Part shown: positions 53,645-62,715 of the stretch, piece by piece
Position numbering within the stretch: position 1 is the first letter of the stretch
Layout of the letters: each line of letters begins with the position of its first letter
Source of the DNA: Hansschlegelia beijingensis
GTDB taxonomy: Bacteria; Pseudomonadota; Alphaproteobacteria; Rhizobiales; Methylopilaceae
Direction: 5' to 3'
Assembly: GCF_014196425.1 (NCBI RefSeq)
Contig: NZ_JACIDR010000002.1
Coordinates: 248,001 to 312,000 of the forward strand
Length of the DNA stretch: 64,000 nt
Program-made: the position numbers and the translations under genes
The notes under the pieces: generated by a model
Told to the model about the DNA's origin: nothing
The model's database searches: none
The model's input: the letters and a program-made list of their open reading frames with translations, nothing else

Positions 53645-53827
53645 TCAGAAGCACGCGGCCAGCGCGGAGAACGCGGCCTGCATGAACACCGAAGCGCCTT
53701 CCGACGCCCAAAGCGCGGCGCCGCCGAGGGCGAGCATCGCCGCGCCGAGGCCCGCCGCGATCCAGGAGGCCACGGCGAGCCGCGACCCCGTCGCGGCGCT
53801 CTCCGGCTGAACCCGACCTCCGCTCAT
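53645..53827 (-). CDS. small membrane protein, function unknown
   Basis: 60 residues with one or two hydrophobic segments (LAVASWIAAGLGAAMLALGGAALW and a shorter one at the C-terminus ending LAACF). It stops 12 bp before the SCO start and could be co-transcribed with it. No family was recognised. Coding status rests on hydrophobicity and operon-like placement. Confidence 0.45.
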   Translation of the reverse strand: MSGGRVQPESAATGSRLAVASWIAAGLGAAMLALGGAALWASEGASVFMQAAFSALAACF

Positions 53828-53980
53828 GCGGCTCCTCGACTGCGGCGTTCCGCCGGCGCTTCCTACGCCTCTCGCGTCCCCGCGTCGACGCGCCGCCGAT
53901 CAAAACCCCGCGTTTCGGGGACGGAGACGCCTCAGCAGACTCTTGTCCGCCGCCGCCGGCCATCTTATGGTCTCGCCGCC

Positions 53981-54054
53981 GCGGGCGTAGTTCAATGGTA
54001 GAACGGCAGCTTCCCAAGCTGCATACGAGGGTTCGATTCCCTTCGCCCGCTCCA
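53981..54054 (+). tRNA. tRNA-Gly (anticodon CCC)
   Basis: Acceptor GCGGGCG pairs with CGCCCGC, with T as discriminator and encoded CCA (54052-54054). The anticodon stem GCAGC/GCTGC encloses loop TTCCCAA, giving CCC. T-arm GGGTTCGATTCCC is present. A short T-run follows at 54056-54061. Confidence 0.96.
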
Positions 54055-54107
54055 GATTTTTCTGAAATCACCAGCGCCTGCGTGACGGCCGTTCCCGCCG
54101 AGACGTG

Positions 54108-54157
54108 TTCCTGCGCGCAGGAAGGCGTCGGAGCGTCAGCGGCTTCGACGCTGACGC
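54108..54157. other. 16-bp palindrome and 9-bp hairpin between tRNA-Gly and the amidase gene
   Basis: TTCCTGCGCGCAGGAA (54108-54123) is a perfect palindrome. GCGTCAGCG (54133-54141) and CGCTGACGC (54149-54157) form a perfect hairpin with a 7-base loop, 10 bp past the amidase stop on the minus strand. The hairpin may end or stabilise the amidase transcript; neither has a T-run. Confidence 0.5.
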
Positions 54158-54167
54158 CCGCCTCGGT

Positions 54168-55592
54168 TCAGGAGCGAAGTTCCGGCGCGAGGCGCTTCGC
54201 GAACAGGCCGGCGTCGTCGGGCTGGGCGCGTTCGATCGCGGCGGCGGCCGCCACCACGTCGTCCTCGCCGAGCGCGCGCCCGACGATCTGGAGACCGACC
54301 GGCATGCCGTCGGCGGCGAGGCCGGCCCGCACAGAGGCCGCCGGGTTTCCGGTGAGGTTGAACGGGTAGGTGTAGAACACCCAGCTCACCAGCGTGCGGT
54401 CCTCCAGGCCCTCCGGCACGTCCACGCCGGCCGGCACGCTCGCCTTGGGCAGCGTCGGCGACAGCAGCAGGTCGTAGCCCTCGAAGAAGCGGCGCACCTT
54501 GTCGCGCAGCGCATAGCGCTCGAACACCGTGGCGTAGTAGCCGCGCATCTCCTGCGCCAGCGCCGCCTCGAGCACCACCGCGACCGCCGGATCGAGCAGT
54601 TCGCGCTTGGTCTCCACCACGCTGCGCAGGCGCGTGCCGACGCCGGCGTAGAACTCCGCCATCCAGAGGTCGCCCGGATCGCCTTCGAACACGCCGTCGA
54701 CCTCCTCGACGATCGCGCCCTCGTCAGCGAGCCGCCTGGCCGCGGCCTCCGCGATGGCCACCACCTCCGGATCGGGGCGGGCGTAGCCGAGCGTCGGGCT
54801 CCAGGCCACGCGCAGGCCTTCGACGCCGCGCGCCACCGCGCCCTGCACGTCCGGGACCGGCCCCGCCACCGAGAAGGGATCGCGCGGGTCGTAGCCGGCG
54901 ATCGCGGAGAACATCAGCGCCGCGTCCTCGATCGAGCGCGCGATCGGCCCGACATGGGCCAGCGTCGGCGTCGCCGAGGTCGGCCATACGGCGACGCGCC
55001 CGAACTGGCCCTTGATGCCGGCGAGGCCCGTCAGGCTGCAGGGAATGCGGATCGAGCCGCCGCCGTCGGTGCCGAGCGCGAGCGGCGTGATCCCCGCCGC
55101 GACCGAAGCCGCGGCGCCGGCGCTCGATCCGCCGGGCGTCTTCGTCAGGTCCCAGGGGTGGCGCGTCACGCCGGTGAGCGGGCTGTCGCCGACCGGCTTG
55201 CAGCCGAACTCCGAGGTCGTGGTCTTGCCGATCAGGATCGCGCCGGCGGCCTTGGCGCGCTCGACCGCGGGCGCGTCGACGTCCGCGACGTTGTCCGCCG
55301 TGGCGCGCGAGCCGGACGCATAGCGCTGGCCCTTCACGGCCATCAGGTCCTTGGCCGAGAACGGCACGCCGTGGAGCGGGCCGAGCGCGTCGCCGCGCAG
55401 CACCGCGGCCTCAGCCTCGCGCGCGGCGTCCAGCGCCTCGTTCTCCATCAGCAGGAAGAAGGCGTTGAGCGAGCCTTGCGTCGCCGCCGCGCGGTCCAGC
55501 GCGCGGCGCGTGAGCTCGACCGGCGAGACGGCCCTGGTCGCCACCATCCGCGCGAGCGCGGTCGCGCTCATGAAGTCGAAGTCGGCGGACAT
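54168..55592 (-). CDS. amidase (amidase signature family)
   Basis: 474 residues from ATG 55592 (MSADFDFMSATALARMV). The Ser-cisSer-Lys triad is visible: lysine in PFSAKDLMAVKG and the serines in TPGGSSAGAAASVAAG, with GTDGGGSIRIP typical of the family. It hydrolyses an amide to acid and ammonia. It is the last gene of a unit with a cyclase-family hydrolase and a LIV-type transporter; the natural amide is not evident. A GatA role is unlikely because no gatB or gatC is adjacent. The frame extends upstream into the next gene, which is not coding. Confidence 0.85.
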   Translation of the reverse strand: MSADFDFMSATALARMVATRAVSPVELTRRALDRAAATQGSLNAFFLLMENEALDAAREAEAAVLRGDALGPLHGVPFSAKDLMAVKGQRYASGSRATADNVADVDAPAVERAKAAGAILIGKTTTSEFGCKPVGDSPLTGVTRHPWDLTKTPGGSSAGAAASVAAGITPLALGTDGGGSIRIPCSLTGLAGIKGQFGRVAVWPTSATPTLAHVGPIARSIEDAALMFSAIAGYDPRDPFSVAGPVPDVQGAVARGVEGLRVAWSPTLGYARPDPEVVAIAEAAARRLADEGAIVEEVDGVFEGDPGDLWMAEFYAGVGTRLRSVVETKRELLDPAVAVVLEAALAQEMRGYYATVFERYALRDKVRRFFEGYDLLLSPTLPKASVPAGVDVPEGLEDRTLVSWVFYTYPFNLTGNPAASVRAGLAADGMPVGLQIVGRALGEDDVVAAAAAIERAQPDDAGLFAKRLAPELRS

Positions 55593-55640
55593 GGTCGCTC
55601 TCCGGGCGGGTGCGGTCTTAAAGAGGCGGCCCGCCTCGGC

Positions 55641-55670
55641 CGTCATGCCCGGCTGCCGCCGGGCATGACG
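55641..55670. repeat. perfect 12-bp inverted repeat, likely dispersed palindromic element
   Basis: CGTCATGCCCGG (55641-55652) and CCGGGCATGACG (55659-55670) with a six-base loop. TCATGCCCGG palindromes are widespread in intergenic regions of Rhizobiales genomes, so this may be a REP-like repeat as well as a hairpin between the cyclase and amidase genes. No second copy is seen in this window. Confidence 0.65.
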
Positions 55671-55692
55671 ATGGTGGGCTATCTCGACGGGA

Positions 55693-56388
55693 TCAGTTGA
55701 CGATCGCGAAGGCGCGGACCGGGGAGCCGGAGCCGCCCTTGAACTTGATCGGCACGCCGAAGAACTGGAATTCGCCGGCGCCGACGAGCTCCTCGAGGTT
55801 GACCAGCCACTCCCAGTGGCTGACGCCGAGGTCGCGGCAGAGGCGATGCTGCGCGAAGATGTTGTCGGTCGGCTTGTCGGTCGAAGGACCTTCGACGCCG
55901 TGCATCTTGGAGCCGCGGTCATAGAGCCACTGGGTGGCTTCGACGGTCAGCAGCGGGTTCTTCCACACGGAGTCGAGGCCCGGATAGTTGCGGGCGTGGA
56001 AGCCGGTGCAGAGCAGCACGATGTGGCCATCGACCTTGACGCCGCACTTCTCCTCGGCCGCCTCCATGTCGGCGACGGTGATGTCGCCGAGGTCCGGGAT
56101 GTGGCGCAGGTCGAAGCACAGCGCCTTGCCCATGAACATCTCGAGCGGCATCTCGTCGATCGGCGCGCCGTTCGGGTTCACGTGCTTGAAGGCGTCCACA
56201 TGGGTGCCGACGTGGTCGAGCATCGCGATGAAGTTGGTCTGGAACGTCATCGCGTCGCCGGGCACGCCCAGATTGAACGCGGCCGAGCTCTCATGGCTGA
56301 GGTGGGTGGTGATGACCGGCCGCTGAAACAGCTTGTGGGCCGGCATGTTGTCTTCGACGGTGAGGCTGAGGTCGACGACGCGGGACAT
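55693..56388 (-). CDS. cyclase-family metal-dependent hydrolase (kynurenine formamidase/isatin hydrolase type)
   Basis: 231 residues. The family metal-binding motif H-x-G-T-H-x-D-x3-H is exact in DHVGTHVDAFKH, after the N-terminal VVDLSLTVEDNMPAH. Members use Mn or Zn to hydrolyse amides or lactams, including N-formylkynurenine and isatin. Together with the amidase and transporter it suggests uptake and stepwise hydrolysis of an amide or cyclic imide. The exact substrate is inferred, not read from sequence. Confidence 0.83.
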   Translation of the reverse strand: MSRVVDLSLTVEDNMPAHKLFQRPVITTHLSHESSAAFNLGVPGDAMTFQTNFIAMLDHVGTHVDAFKHVNPNGAPIDEMPLEMFMGKALCFDLRHIPDLGDITVADMEAAEEKCGVKVDGHIVLLCTGFHARNYPGLDSVWKNPLLTVEATQWLYDRGSKMHGVEGPSTDKPTDNIFAQHRLCRDLGVSHWEWLVNLEELVGAGEFQFFGVPIKFKGGSGSPVRAFAIVN

Positions 56389-56423
56389 GGATGCTCCTTG
56401 GATGAGGTGTCGTTTAGACAGGC

Positions 56424-57154
<731 letters not shown>

Positions 57155-57158
<4 letters not shown>

Positions 57159-58951
57159 GCCGAGGCCTCCGAAAGCTCGCCATGGGCCACGGGCGAGCCG
57201 AAATAGGCCTCGATCACCCGCGGATCGTTCTGCACCACGCCCGGACGGTCGCTGGCGATCACCTGGCCGTAGTCGAGCACGGTCACGGTGTCGGCGACCG
57301 CCATGATCAGGTCGACATGGTGCTCGATCAGCAGCACCGAGACGCCGGAGGCCGCGATCTTGCGGATCATCGCCGCGAGCTCGTCGATCTCCTGGCTGGT
57401 GAGGCCGGCCGCGGGCTCGTCGAGCAGCAGCAGCCGCGGCCGGGCGGCGAGCGCGCGGGCGATCTCCAGCCGGCGCTGCAGGCCGAAGGGCAGGTAGCGC
57501 GCGGCCTCGTTGGCGTGGTCGGTCAGCCCGACGAAGGCCAGGAGCCCGACCGCCGCCGCGCGAAGCTCGCGCTCCTCGCGCCTGCGCCGCGGCGTGCGCA
57601 GCAGGGCGTCGACGAGGCCGTAGCGAAGCCTGGACTGGCCGCCGACCAGGACGTTCTCCAGCACCGTGAGTTCGCCGAACAGCTCGGTGTTCTGGAAGGT
57701 GCGGGCGAGGCCGAGGCGGGCGATCTCGTGCTGGCTCTTGCCGGTCAGATCCTCGCCGTCGATCCCGAACGCGCCTTCGCTCGGCCGGTACACGCCCGAG
57801 ATGGCGTTGACGAAGGTGGACTTGCCGGCGCCGTTCGGCCCGATCAGCGCGTGGACCTCGCCTCCCTTGACGCGGACATTGGCGTGGGAGAGGGCGGTCA
57901 GCCCGCCGAAGCGCACGGTGAGCCCCTGCGTGACCAGCTCCGCCGTCGTGGCGCGGGACGCCGCGGGCAGTCCGGCCCCCGCCGCGGCCACCTCCGCGGG
58001 GTCGAGCCCGCGGGCCGCAGGGCGCAGCCGCTTGAGGCCGAGCCCGAGCGTGCCCATGACGCCGCGCGGCAGCACGAACATCACGGCGAGCAGCAGCGCG
58101 CCATAGGCGAACTTCTGCCAGAGCTGGAAGTCCTGCAGGTACTCCGGGAGGTAGGTGAGCACGAACGCGCCGAGCACCGGGCCGAAGGTCGTCGCCGCGC
58201 CGCCGAGGATGACCATCAGCAGGAAGCGCACGCTGTCGGAGAAGGTGAAGATGTCCGGCGAGATGTACTGGTTCAGGAAGCTGTAGAACACGCCGGCGAC
58301 GCCTGCCGTCACCGCCGCCGCCACGAAGGCGAGAATGCGCATCGCGGTGGCGTTGACGCCGAGCGAGCGGGCCGCGATCTCGCTCTGCGAGACCGCGAGC
58401 ATGGCGCGGCCGTAGCGGCTGTCCGTGAGGTTGTGGGCCGCAAGCGTCGCCAGAAGCAGCGTCGCCGCAAGCACGCCGTAGAAGCCGTAGCCCGTGAGCT
58501 CGTAGCCGAACACGCTCGGCGTCGGGATGCCGGAAAGGCCCGTGGTGCCGCCCGTGAGCGCGGTCCACTCGATCGCGACGTTCTCGACGATGATGCCGAA
58601 CGCGATGGTGACGACCGCGAGATAGACGCCGCGGACGCGCACCGTGGGATAGGCGAGCGCGACGCCGAACAGGGCCGCCACGACGGCCGCGCCGATCGAC
58701 GCGGTGACGAGGTCGGCGCCGAGCCGGACGGCGAGGATCGCCCCGGTGTAGGAGCCGAGCGCGAACAGGCCGGCCTGTCCCAGCGAGACGAGCCCCGTCA
58801 GGCCGACCAGAACGTTCAGGCCGACGGCGATCAGGCCGTAGATCAGGAACAGCATGAACAGGCGGAGTTCGTACTCGTTCTCCGCCGTGAGCGGCACCGC
58901 GACGAGGAGCGCGGCGAAGGCCAGGAAGCCGAGGAGATGCGACCGGCTCAT
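57155..58951 (-). CDS. fused LivM permease - LivG ATPase
   Basis: 598 residues. Residues 1 to about 310 are the LivM permease with about nine helices (GLVSLGQAGLFALGSYTGA, MVILGGAATTFGP, the coupling-loop region at 180-200). About 340-598 is the LivG ATPase with Walker A GPNGAGKST at 371-379, Q-loop ARTFQNTELFGELTVLENV and Walker B LLLLDEPAAGLTSQE. The signature reads LPFGLQRRLEIA rather than LSYGQQRRLEIA, a notable change of the serine. Such LivMG fusions occur in proteobacteria. It overlaps livH and livF by 4 bp each, so the whole transporter is translated as a chain. Confidence 0.87.
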
Positions 58952-59823
58952 ACCTTCACCGTCTCACGCTTGCCGAACAGACCCTGCGGGAACACCAGCA
59001 GCACCGCGATCATGACGCCGAAGGCGACGATCTCGCGGGCGGCGGTCGAGATGTAGCCCTCGACGAATTTCTCGAGGACGCCGAAGGCGAGGCCCGCCAC
59101 CAGCACGCCCGGGGCGCTCGTGATGCCGCCGATGATGGCGACCGCGAAGCCCTTGAGGCCGAGCAGGACGCCCATGGTGGCGGAGGCCTGGATCACCGGC
59201 GCGACCAGCACGCCCGCGCCGGCGCCGAGCAGCGCGGAAAGGCCGAACGACAGGGCGACGATGCGGTTGACGTTGATGCCCATCAGGGCGGCGGCGCGCT
59301 TGTCATGGGCGACGGCGCGCATGGCGCGGCCGACCAGCGTCCGCTTCTGCATCAGGCCGAGGCCGAGGGTGAGCACGATCGCGACCGCGGGGATCAGCAG
59401 TTCCTGCGGGTAGACGCCGGCGCCGAAGACGTTGATCGGGCGATCGACGCCCGGAGAGGGCAGCGGCCGCGAGAAGCCGCCGAACTGCATGGTGGCGAGG
59501 CTCTCCGCCATGATGCCGATGGCGATCGTGGAGAGCATCCAGCCGATGGAGTTCGCCTGGGCCGTGAAGGGCCGCACCGCGACCCGCTCCAGCGCCACGC
59601 CGAAGACCGCGCCGGCGAGGATGGCGAGCGAGCAGGCAAGCCACACCGGCATCCCGGCGTCGACGCCCATGACGGCGAGCACGGCGCCGATCATCAGGGT
59701 GTCGCCATGCGCGAAGTTCACGGCCTTGGCCGTCGACCACATGATGTGGAAGCCGAGCGCCACGAGCGCGTAGACGCCGCCTATGGCGAGGCCTGACAGC
59801 GTGTATTGCAGGATTGTGGTCAT
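58948..59823 (-). CDS. livH: branched-chain amino acid-type ABC transporter permease LivH
   Basis: 291 residues, polytopic, with the LivH opening SGLAIGGVYALVALGFHIMW and NFAHGDTLMIGAVL, then MGINVNRIVALSFGLSALLGAGAGVL and GFAVAIIGGITSAPGVLVAGLAFGVLE (given here as landmarks). Pairs with the LivM domain of the fusion protein. A 135-bp gap with two hairpins separates it from the binding-protein gene. Confidence 0.88.
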   Translation of the reverse strand: MTTILQYTLSGLAIGGVYALVALGFHIMWSTAKAVNFAHGDTLMIGAVLAVMGVDAGMPVWLACSLAILAGAVFGVALERVAVRPFTAQANSIGWMLSTIAIGIMAESLATMQFGGFSRPLPSPGVDRPINVFGAGVYPQELLIPAVAIVLTLGLGLMQKRTLVGRAMRAVAHDKRAAALMGINVNRIVALSFGLSALLGAGAGVLVAPVIQASATMGVLLGLKGFAVAIIGGITSAPGVLVAGLAFGVLEKFVEGYISTAAREIVAFGVMIAVLLVFPQGLFGKRETVKV

Positions 59824-59845
59824 GTACTCCGCTGCTTTCGGATGT

Positions 59846-59952
59846 CGCGGGCGGTTCCGGGGGAGGAGCCGCCCGCGTCCGGCCGGCCGGGGATCCGCAG
59901 CCCCCCTGCCGAACGGTTGGCGGTGGACGGCGCGCGCCAGGCGCCGCCGTCC
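59846..59952 (-). other. two strong hairpins in the gap between binding-protein gene and livH
   Basis: CGCGGGCGG/CCGCCCGCG (59846-59854 with 59869-59877) and a long hairpin at 59925-59952 (GGACGGCG/CGCCGTCC outer stem, GCGCC/GGCGC inner stem, one bulged base). The second begins 6 bp after the binding-protein stop. Such structures often stabilise binding-protein mRNA and reduce read-through into permease genes. Confidence 0.55.
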
Positions 59953-59958
59953 GAAGCC

Positions 59959-61155
59959 TCAGTTGCTCTTGCCGTAGGGGGTCTGCTCGATCGGGAGCAG
60001 CTTGCCGTCCTGCCAGGCCGTGACCTTGTAGTACTGCGGAAGGATCGCATCCTGCCGCTCCGGATCGGAGGCGTCGAAGGCCGGGTCGTAGTTCGCCACA
60101 AGACCTTCCAGCTTCACCTGGTAGAGCGCCTCGCGAACCTTGCCCCAGTCGAACGCGCCGGCCTTCTCGATCGCCTGCGCGATGATGTAGATGGCGTCAT
60201 AGGCGTTGCCGACGCCGGAGCTCATCTTGATCTCCTGCGGGTCCTTGAGACCGTACTTCGCGGAGATCTTGTCCCAGAGCGCCTTCTTCTTCGGGTCCAT
60301 CTCGCCCATGAAGGTATAGGTCTGGACCACCTGGACGCCGTTCGCGAGCGGACCGGCGAGCTCGCCGAGATTGCCCGCGATGCCCCAGGCGCCGATGATC
60401 GTCGGCTTGAAGCCGACCTTGTCCATCGAGCGGAGGATCTGGTTGCCTTCGCGGTCGAGCGCCCAGAACAGCACCACGTCGGCGCCGGCGTCGCGGGCGC
60501 GGATCGCCTGGGGCGTCATGTCCTGGTCGTTCCAGTTGAAGGTCTCGGTCGCGACCAGCTCCTTGCCGGCGGCCTTCATCGCCGCCTGGACGTCCGGCAG
60601 CGCGCCGTTGCCCCAGCCGGTGTTCTCGTAGAAGAACGCGATCTTGCCGGTCTTCGACTGCGCGACCGCCTTCTCGACGAGGAAGCGCGCGACCCATTTG
60701 TCCTTGGCCGAAACGCGGAACATGAAGTTCGGCGACTTGCCGTTCTCGATCGCCTTGGTGTTGGCGGCGAGCACGCCGATGAACGGAATGCCGATCGCGT
60801 TCACGGGCTCGGCCTGCGCCACCGTGACGGTGGAGTGGTAGCCGCCGAGGATCGCCACGCACTTGTCGGCGAGCGCGACGCGGCGGGTGTTGTCGACGCC
60901 GCGGGGCGGCGCGCCGGCGTCGTCATACTGGATGAGCTTCAGCTTCTGACCCAGCACGCCGCCTTTCGCATTGATCTCTTCAATGGCGATCTCGGCGCCC
61001 ATCTTGATCGCCGCGCCGCCAAACGCCGCCGGACCAGTGGTCGCGACAGAATTGCCAATGCAGGGCGCCTTCTGGGCAAGCACGGCGGACGGGAAGAGCG
61101 CGACGGCCGCAGCCGCCAGCCAGCCGGAGCTGCGCGATAGTCTTGTCGACGCCAT
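59959..61155 (-). CDS. LIV-type ABC transporter substrate-binding protein
   Basis: 398 residues from ATG 61155, with GAGAGG upstream and a signal peptide (LAAAAVALFPSAVLAQ). Leu/Ile/Val-binding fold (Peripla_BP_6): IGNSVATTGPAAFGGAAIKMGAEIA near the start, GGYHSTVTVAQAEP, then IAFFYENTGWGNG. It is the first gene of the amidase/cyclase/transporter operon and divergent from a LysR gene. Members of this family bind diverse ligands, including amides (AmiC, urea/amide porters) and aromatic acids; an amide-like ligand would fit the downstream hydrolases. Confidence 0.87.
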   Translation of the reverse strand: MASTRLSRSSGWLAAAAVALFPSAVLAQKAPCIGNSVATTGPAAFGGAAIKMGAEIAIEEINAKGGVLGQKLKLIQYDDAGAPPRGVDNTRRVALADKCVAILGGYHSTVTVAQAEPVNAIGIPFIGVLAANTKAIENGKSPNFMFRVSAKDKWVARFLVEKAVAQSKTGKIAFFYENTGWGNGALPDVQAAMKAAGKELVATETFNWNDQDMTPQAIRARDAGADVVLFWALDREGNQILRSMDKVGFKPTIIGAWGIAGNLGELAGPLANGVQVVQTYTFMGEMDPKKKALWDKISAKYGLKDPQEIKMSSGVGNAYDAIYIIAQAIEKAGAFDWGKVREALYQVKLEGLVANYDPAFDASDPERQDAILPQYYKVTAWQDGKLLPIEQTPYGKSN

Positions 61156-61288
61156 GTTGAACCTCTCGGACATCAAGCCGCAGCGCGGTGACGAAGGGTG
61201 ATCGACTTAAAGATCGCGTGAAAGCTGACGGACCGCCCGAACGCAATCAAAGACGGTTTTCCGATCACAGCTATTGCCCCAACCTATG

Positions 61289-61379
61289 GCTTGCCGTTTA
61301 CTCACGGCCAAGCACGCCATGAGGCTGCCTAACGCGCTGATTAAAGTGATTTTTTCCTGGAAAAGACCCATAAAATGGG
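61289..61379. promoter_or_regulatory. AT-rich divergent control region with inverted repeats
   Basis: Between the binding-protein gene and lysR (61156-61435) the sequence is unusually AT-rich. GCTTGCCGT (61289-61297) and ACGGCCAAGC (61304-61313) form a near-perfect inverted repeat with one bulge, and CCCAT-AAA-ATGGG (61367-61379) a perfect one. These are candidate LysR operators; promoters on both strands should lie here, but exact -35/-10 boxes were not fixed. Confidence 0.4.
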
Positions 61380-61435
61380 CGAATGATCAAATATTAGGCA
61401 GGTTCAAAAATGTCAACACAGGACCGTTAGAAGCC

Positions 61436-62395
61436 GTGGATCTCAGGCAGCTTCGCTACTTCGTGCAGATCGTCGACAGCGGCAATTTCTCGCGTGCGGC
61501 GGAGATCCTGCGCGTGGCGCAGCCCTCGCTCAGCCAGCAGGTGCGCAACCTCGAGGAGGAGCTCGGCGTCGAGCTTCTGGTGCGCCATGCCCGCGGCGTC
61601 ACGCCCACCGAGCTCGGTCTGCGCTTCAGCGAGCGCGCCCGGCGCATCCTCGAGGAGGCCGACGACGCCAAGGCTGATCTGCGATCGCTCACCGAGAGCC
61701 CGTCGGGCCGCGTTCTGGTCGGTCTGCCGACCTCCGCGGCGCGCGGTCTCGCGCCCGATCTCTACGCCGCCTTCGCGCAGCGCCTGCCGAACGTCGACCT
61801 GCGGGTCGTCGAGGCGATGAGCGGTTATCTCGACGAGCTGATCCAGGCCGGGCGGATCGACGTCGCCCTGCTCTACGACCACAAGGCCTTCGAGAACGTC
61901 GCCTGGACCGAGATGATGGTCGAGGAGCTGCTGCTGTTCGTGCCGAAAGGCCATGCGCTGGCGGCGCGCGGCGAGATCCCCTTCGCGCGCCTGTTCGATC
62001 TGCCGCTCGTCCTGCCGGGCCGGCCGAACGTGCTGCGGACGGTGCTCCACCGGCTCGCCGCGCGGCAGGACCTGACGCCCCGCGCGGTCGACTGCGACAG
62101 CCTGCCGGCGATCGCCAAGATGGTCAGCGGCGGCCGTTTCCTCGGCGTGATGCCGCACTTCGCCTTCGCCGACGAGATCGCGCGCGGGGAGCTCGAAACC
62201 GTCCGCATCGTCGACCCGACGCCGTCGTGGCGGCTGTCGGTCGTGGTCTCAAAGCGGACGTTGAGTCCGCGCATCGCGGACCTGACGGCGCAGATCACCG
62301 CGGACGTGATCGCGGATCTCGTCAAGCGGAAGGTCTGGTCCGCGAAGCTCACCACCGTCGAAGCGCAGAGGATGCCGAGGCGACGCGTTTCCTAA
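61436..62395 (+). CDS. LysR-family transcriptional regulator
   Basis: 319 residues from GTG 61436, which gives the standard LysR start (M)DLRQLRYFVQIVDSGNFSRAA; the frame is open back to 61274 but that part is AT-rich control DNA. HTH: RAAEILRVAQPSLSQQVRNLE. The effector domain covers about 90-300 (GRVLVGLPTSAARGLAPDL onward). It resembles the Nac/CysB-like group that regulates nitrogen or amide use. Divergent from the LIV/cyclase/amidase operon, which it most likely controls in response to that pathway's substrate. Confidence 0.88.
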   Translation: MDLRQLRYFVQIVDSGNFSRAAEILRVAQPSLSQQVRNLEEELGVELLVRHARGVTPTELGLRFSERARRILEEADDAKADLRSLTESPSGRVLVGLPTSAARGLAPDLYAAFAQRLPNVDLRVVEAMSGYLDELIQAGRIDVALLYDHKAFENVAWTEMMVEELLLFVPKGHALAARGEIPFARLFDLPLVLPGRPNVLRTVLHRLAARQDLTPRAVDCDSLPAIAKMVSGGRFLGVMPHFAFADEIARGELETVRIVDPTPSWRLSVVVSKRTLSPRIADLTAQITADVIADLVKRKVWSAKLTTVEAQRMPRRRVS

Positions 62396-62715
62396 GGGGG
62401 TAGCCTGTGCCGTCTCCGTCGAGCTTTCAGCAGCGCCGTTCCCGGACGAGGAAACGCGACGCCCTGCGCGACGGCCCGGCGGGTCCACAGGGTGCTGTCG
62501 CTGATGGGACGCTTTGACGCGTTTTCCGATCGGGCGGGGCGCGAGGCGCCTCCACGGGCGGCATGCGAGGGCTCGGTCCCGTTGCCCGATGTTCGCCTGC
62601 TCTCGATCTTGCCGCCGCGCAGCGGTTCTCCGCGCTTTGCCGGCTGCGCCGAATGGCGTATCGGACGGCGCTCGCCTCAGTCAGGCGCAGCGCGTCCGCC
62701 GCATGTGAGAACCCG
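62396..62715. other. 320-bp region without a convincing gene
   Basis: Short open frames exist on both strands but none has a recognisable product or start signal. The only clear structure is the hairpin at 62662-62698 just before metW. No SAM riboswitch was recognised. Confidence 0.5.
62662..62698 (+). other. 15-bp stem-loop in the metW 5' leader
   Basis: CGGAC(g)GCGCT-CGCCT (62662-62677) pairs with AGGCG(c)AGCGC-GTCCG (62683-62698): three 5-bp blocks with one bulged base on each arm and loop CAGTC. It ends 17 bases before the metW ATG, so it could affect ribosome access. No T-run follows, which argues against a terminator. Confidence 0.6.

Noticed and set aside
53981-54054. tRNA-Gly as an attachment site for an integrated element
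   Set aside because: No integrase gene and no repeated copy of the tRNA 3' end within the window.
54168-55592. GatA subunit of the tRNA amidotransferase
   Set aside because: No gatB or gatC beside it, and it is placed in a transporter/hydrolase operon.
62396-62715. SAM-II or other methionine riboswitch before metW
   Set aside because: Only a single long hairpin is visible; no pseudoknot-like SAM-II pattern was found by eye.
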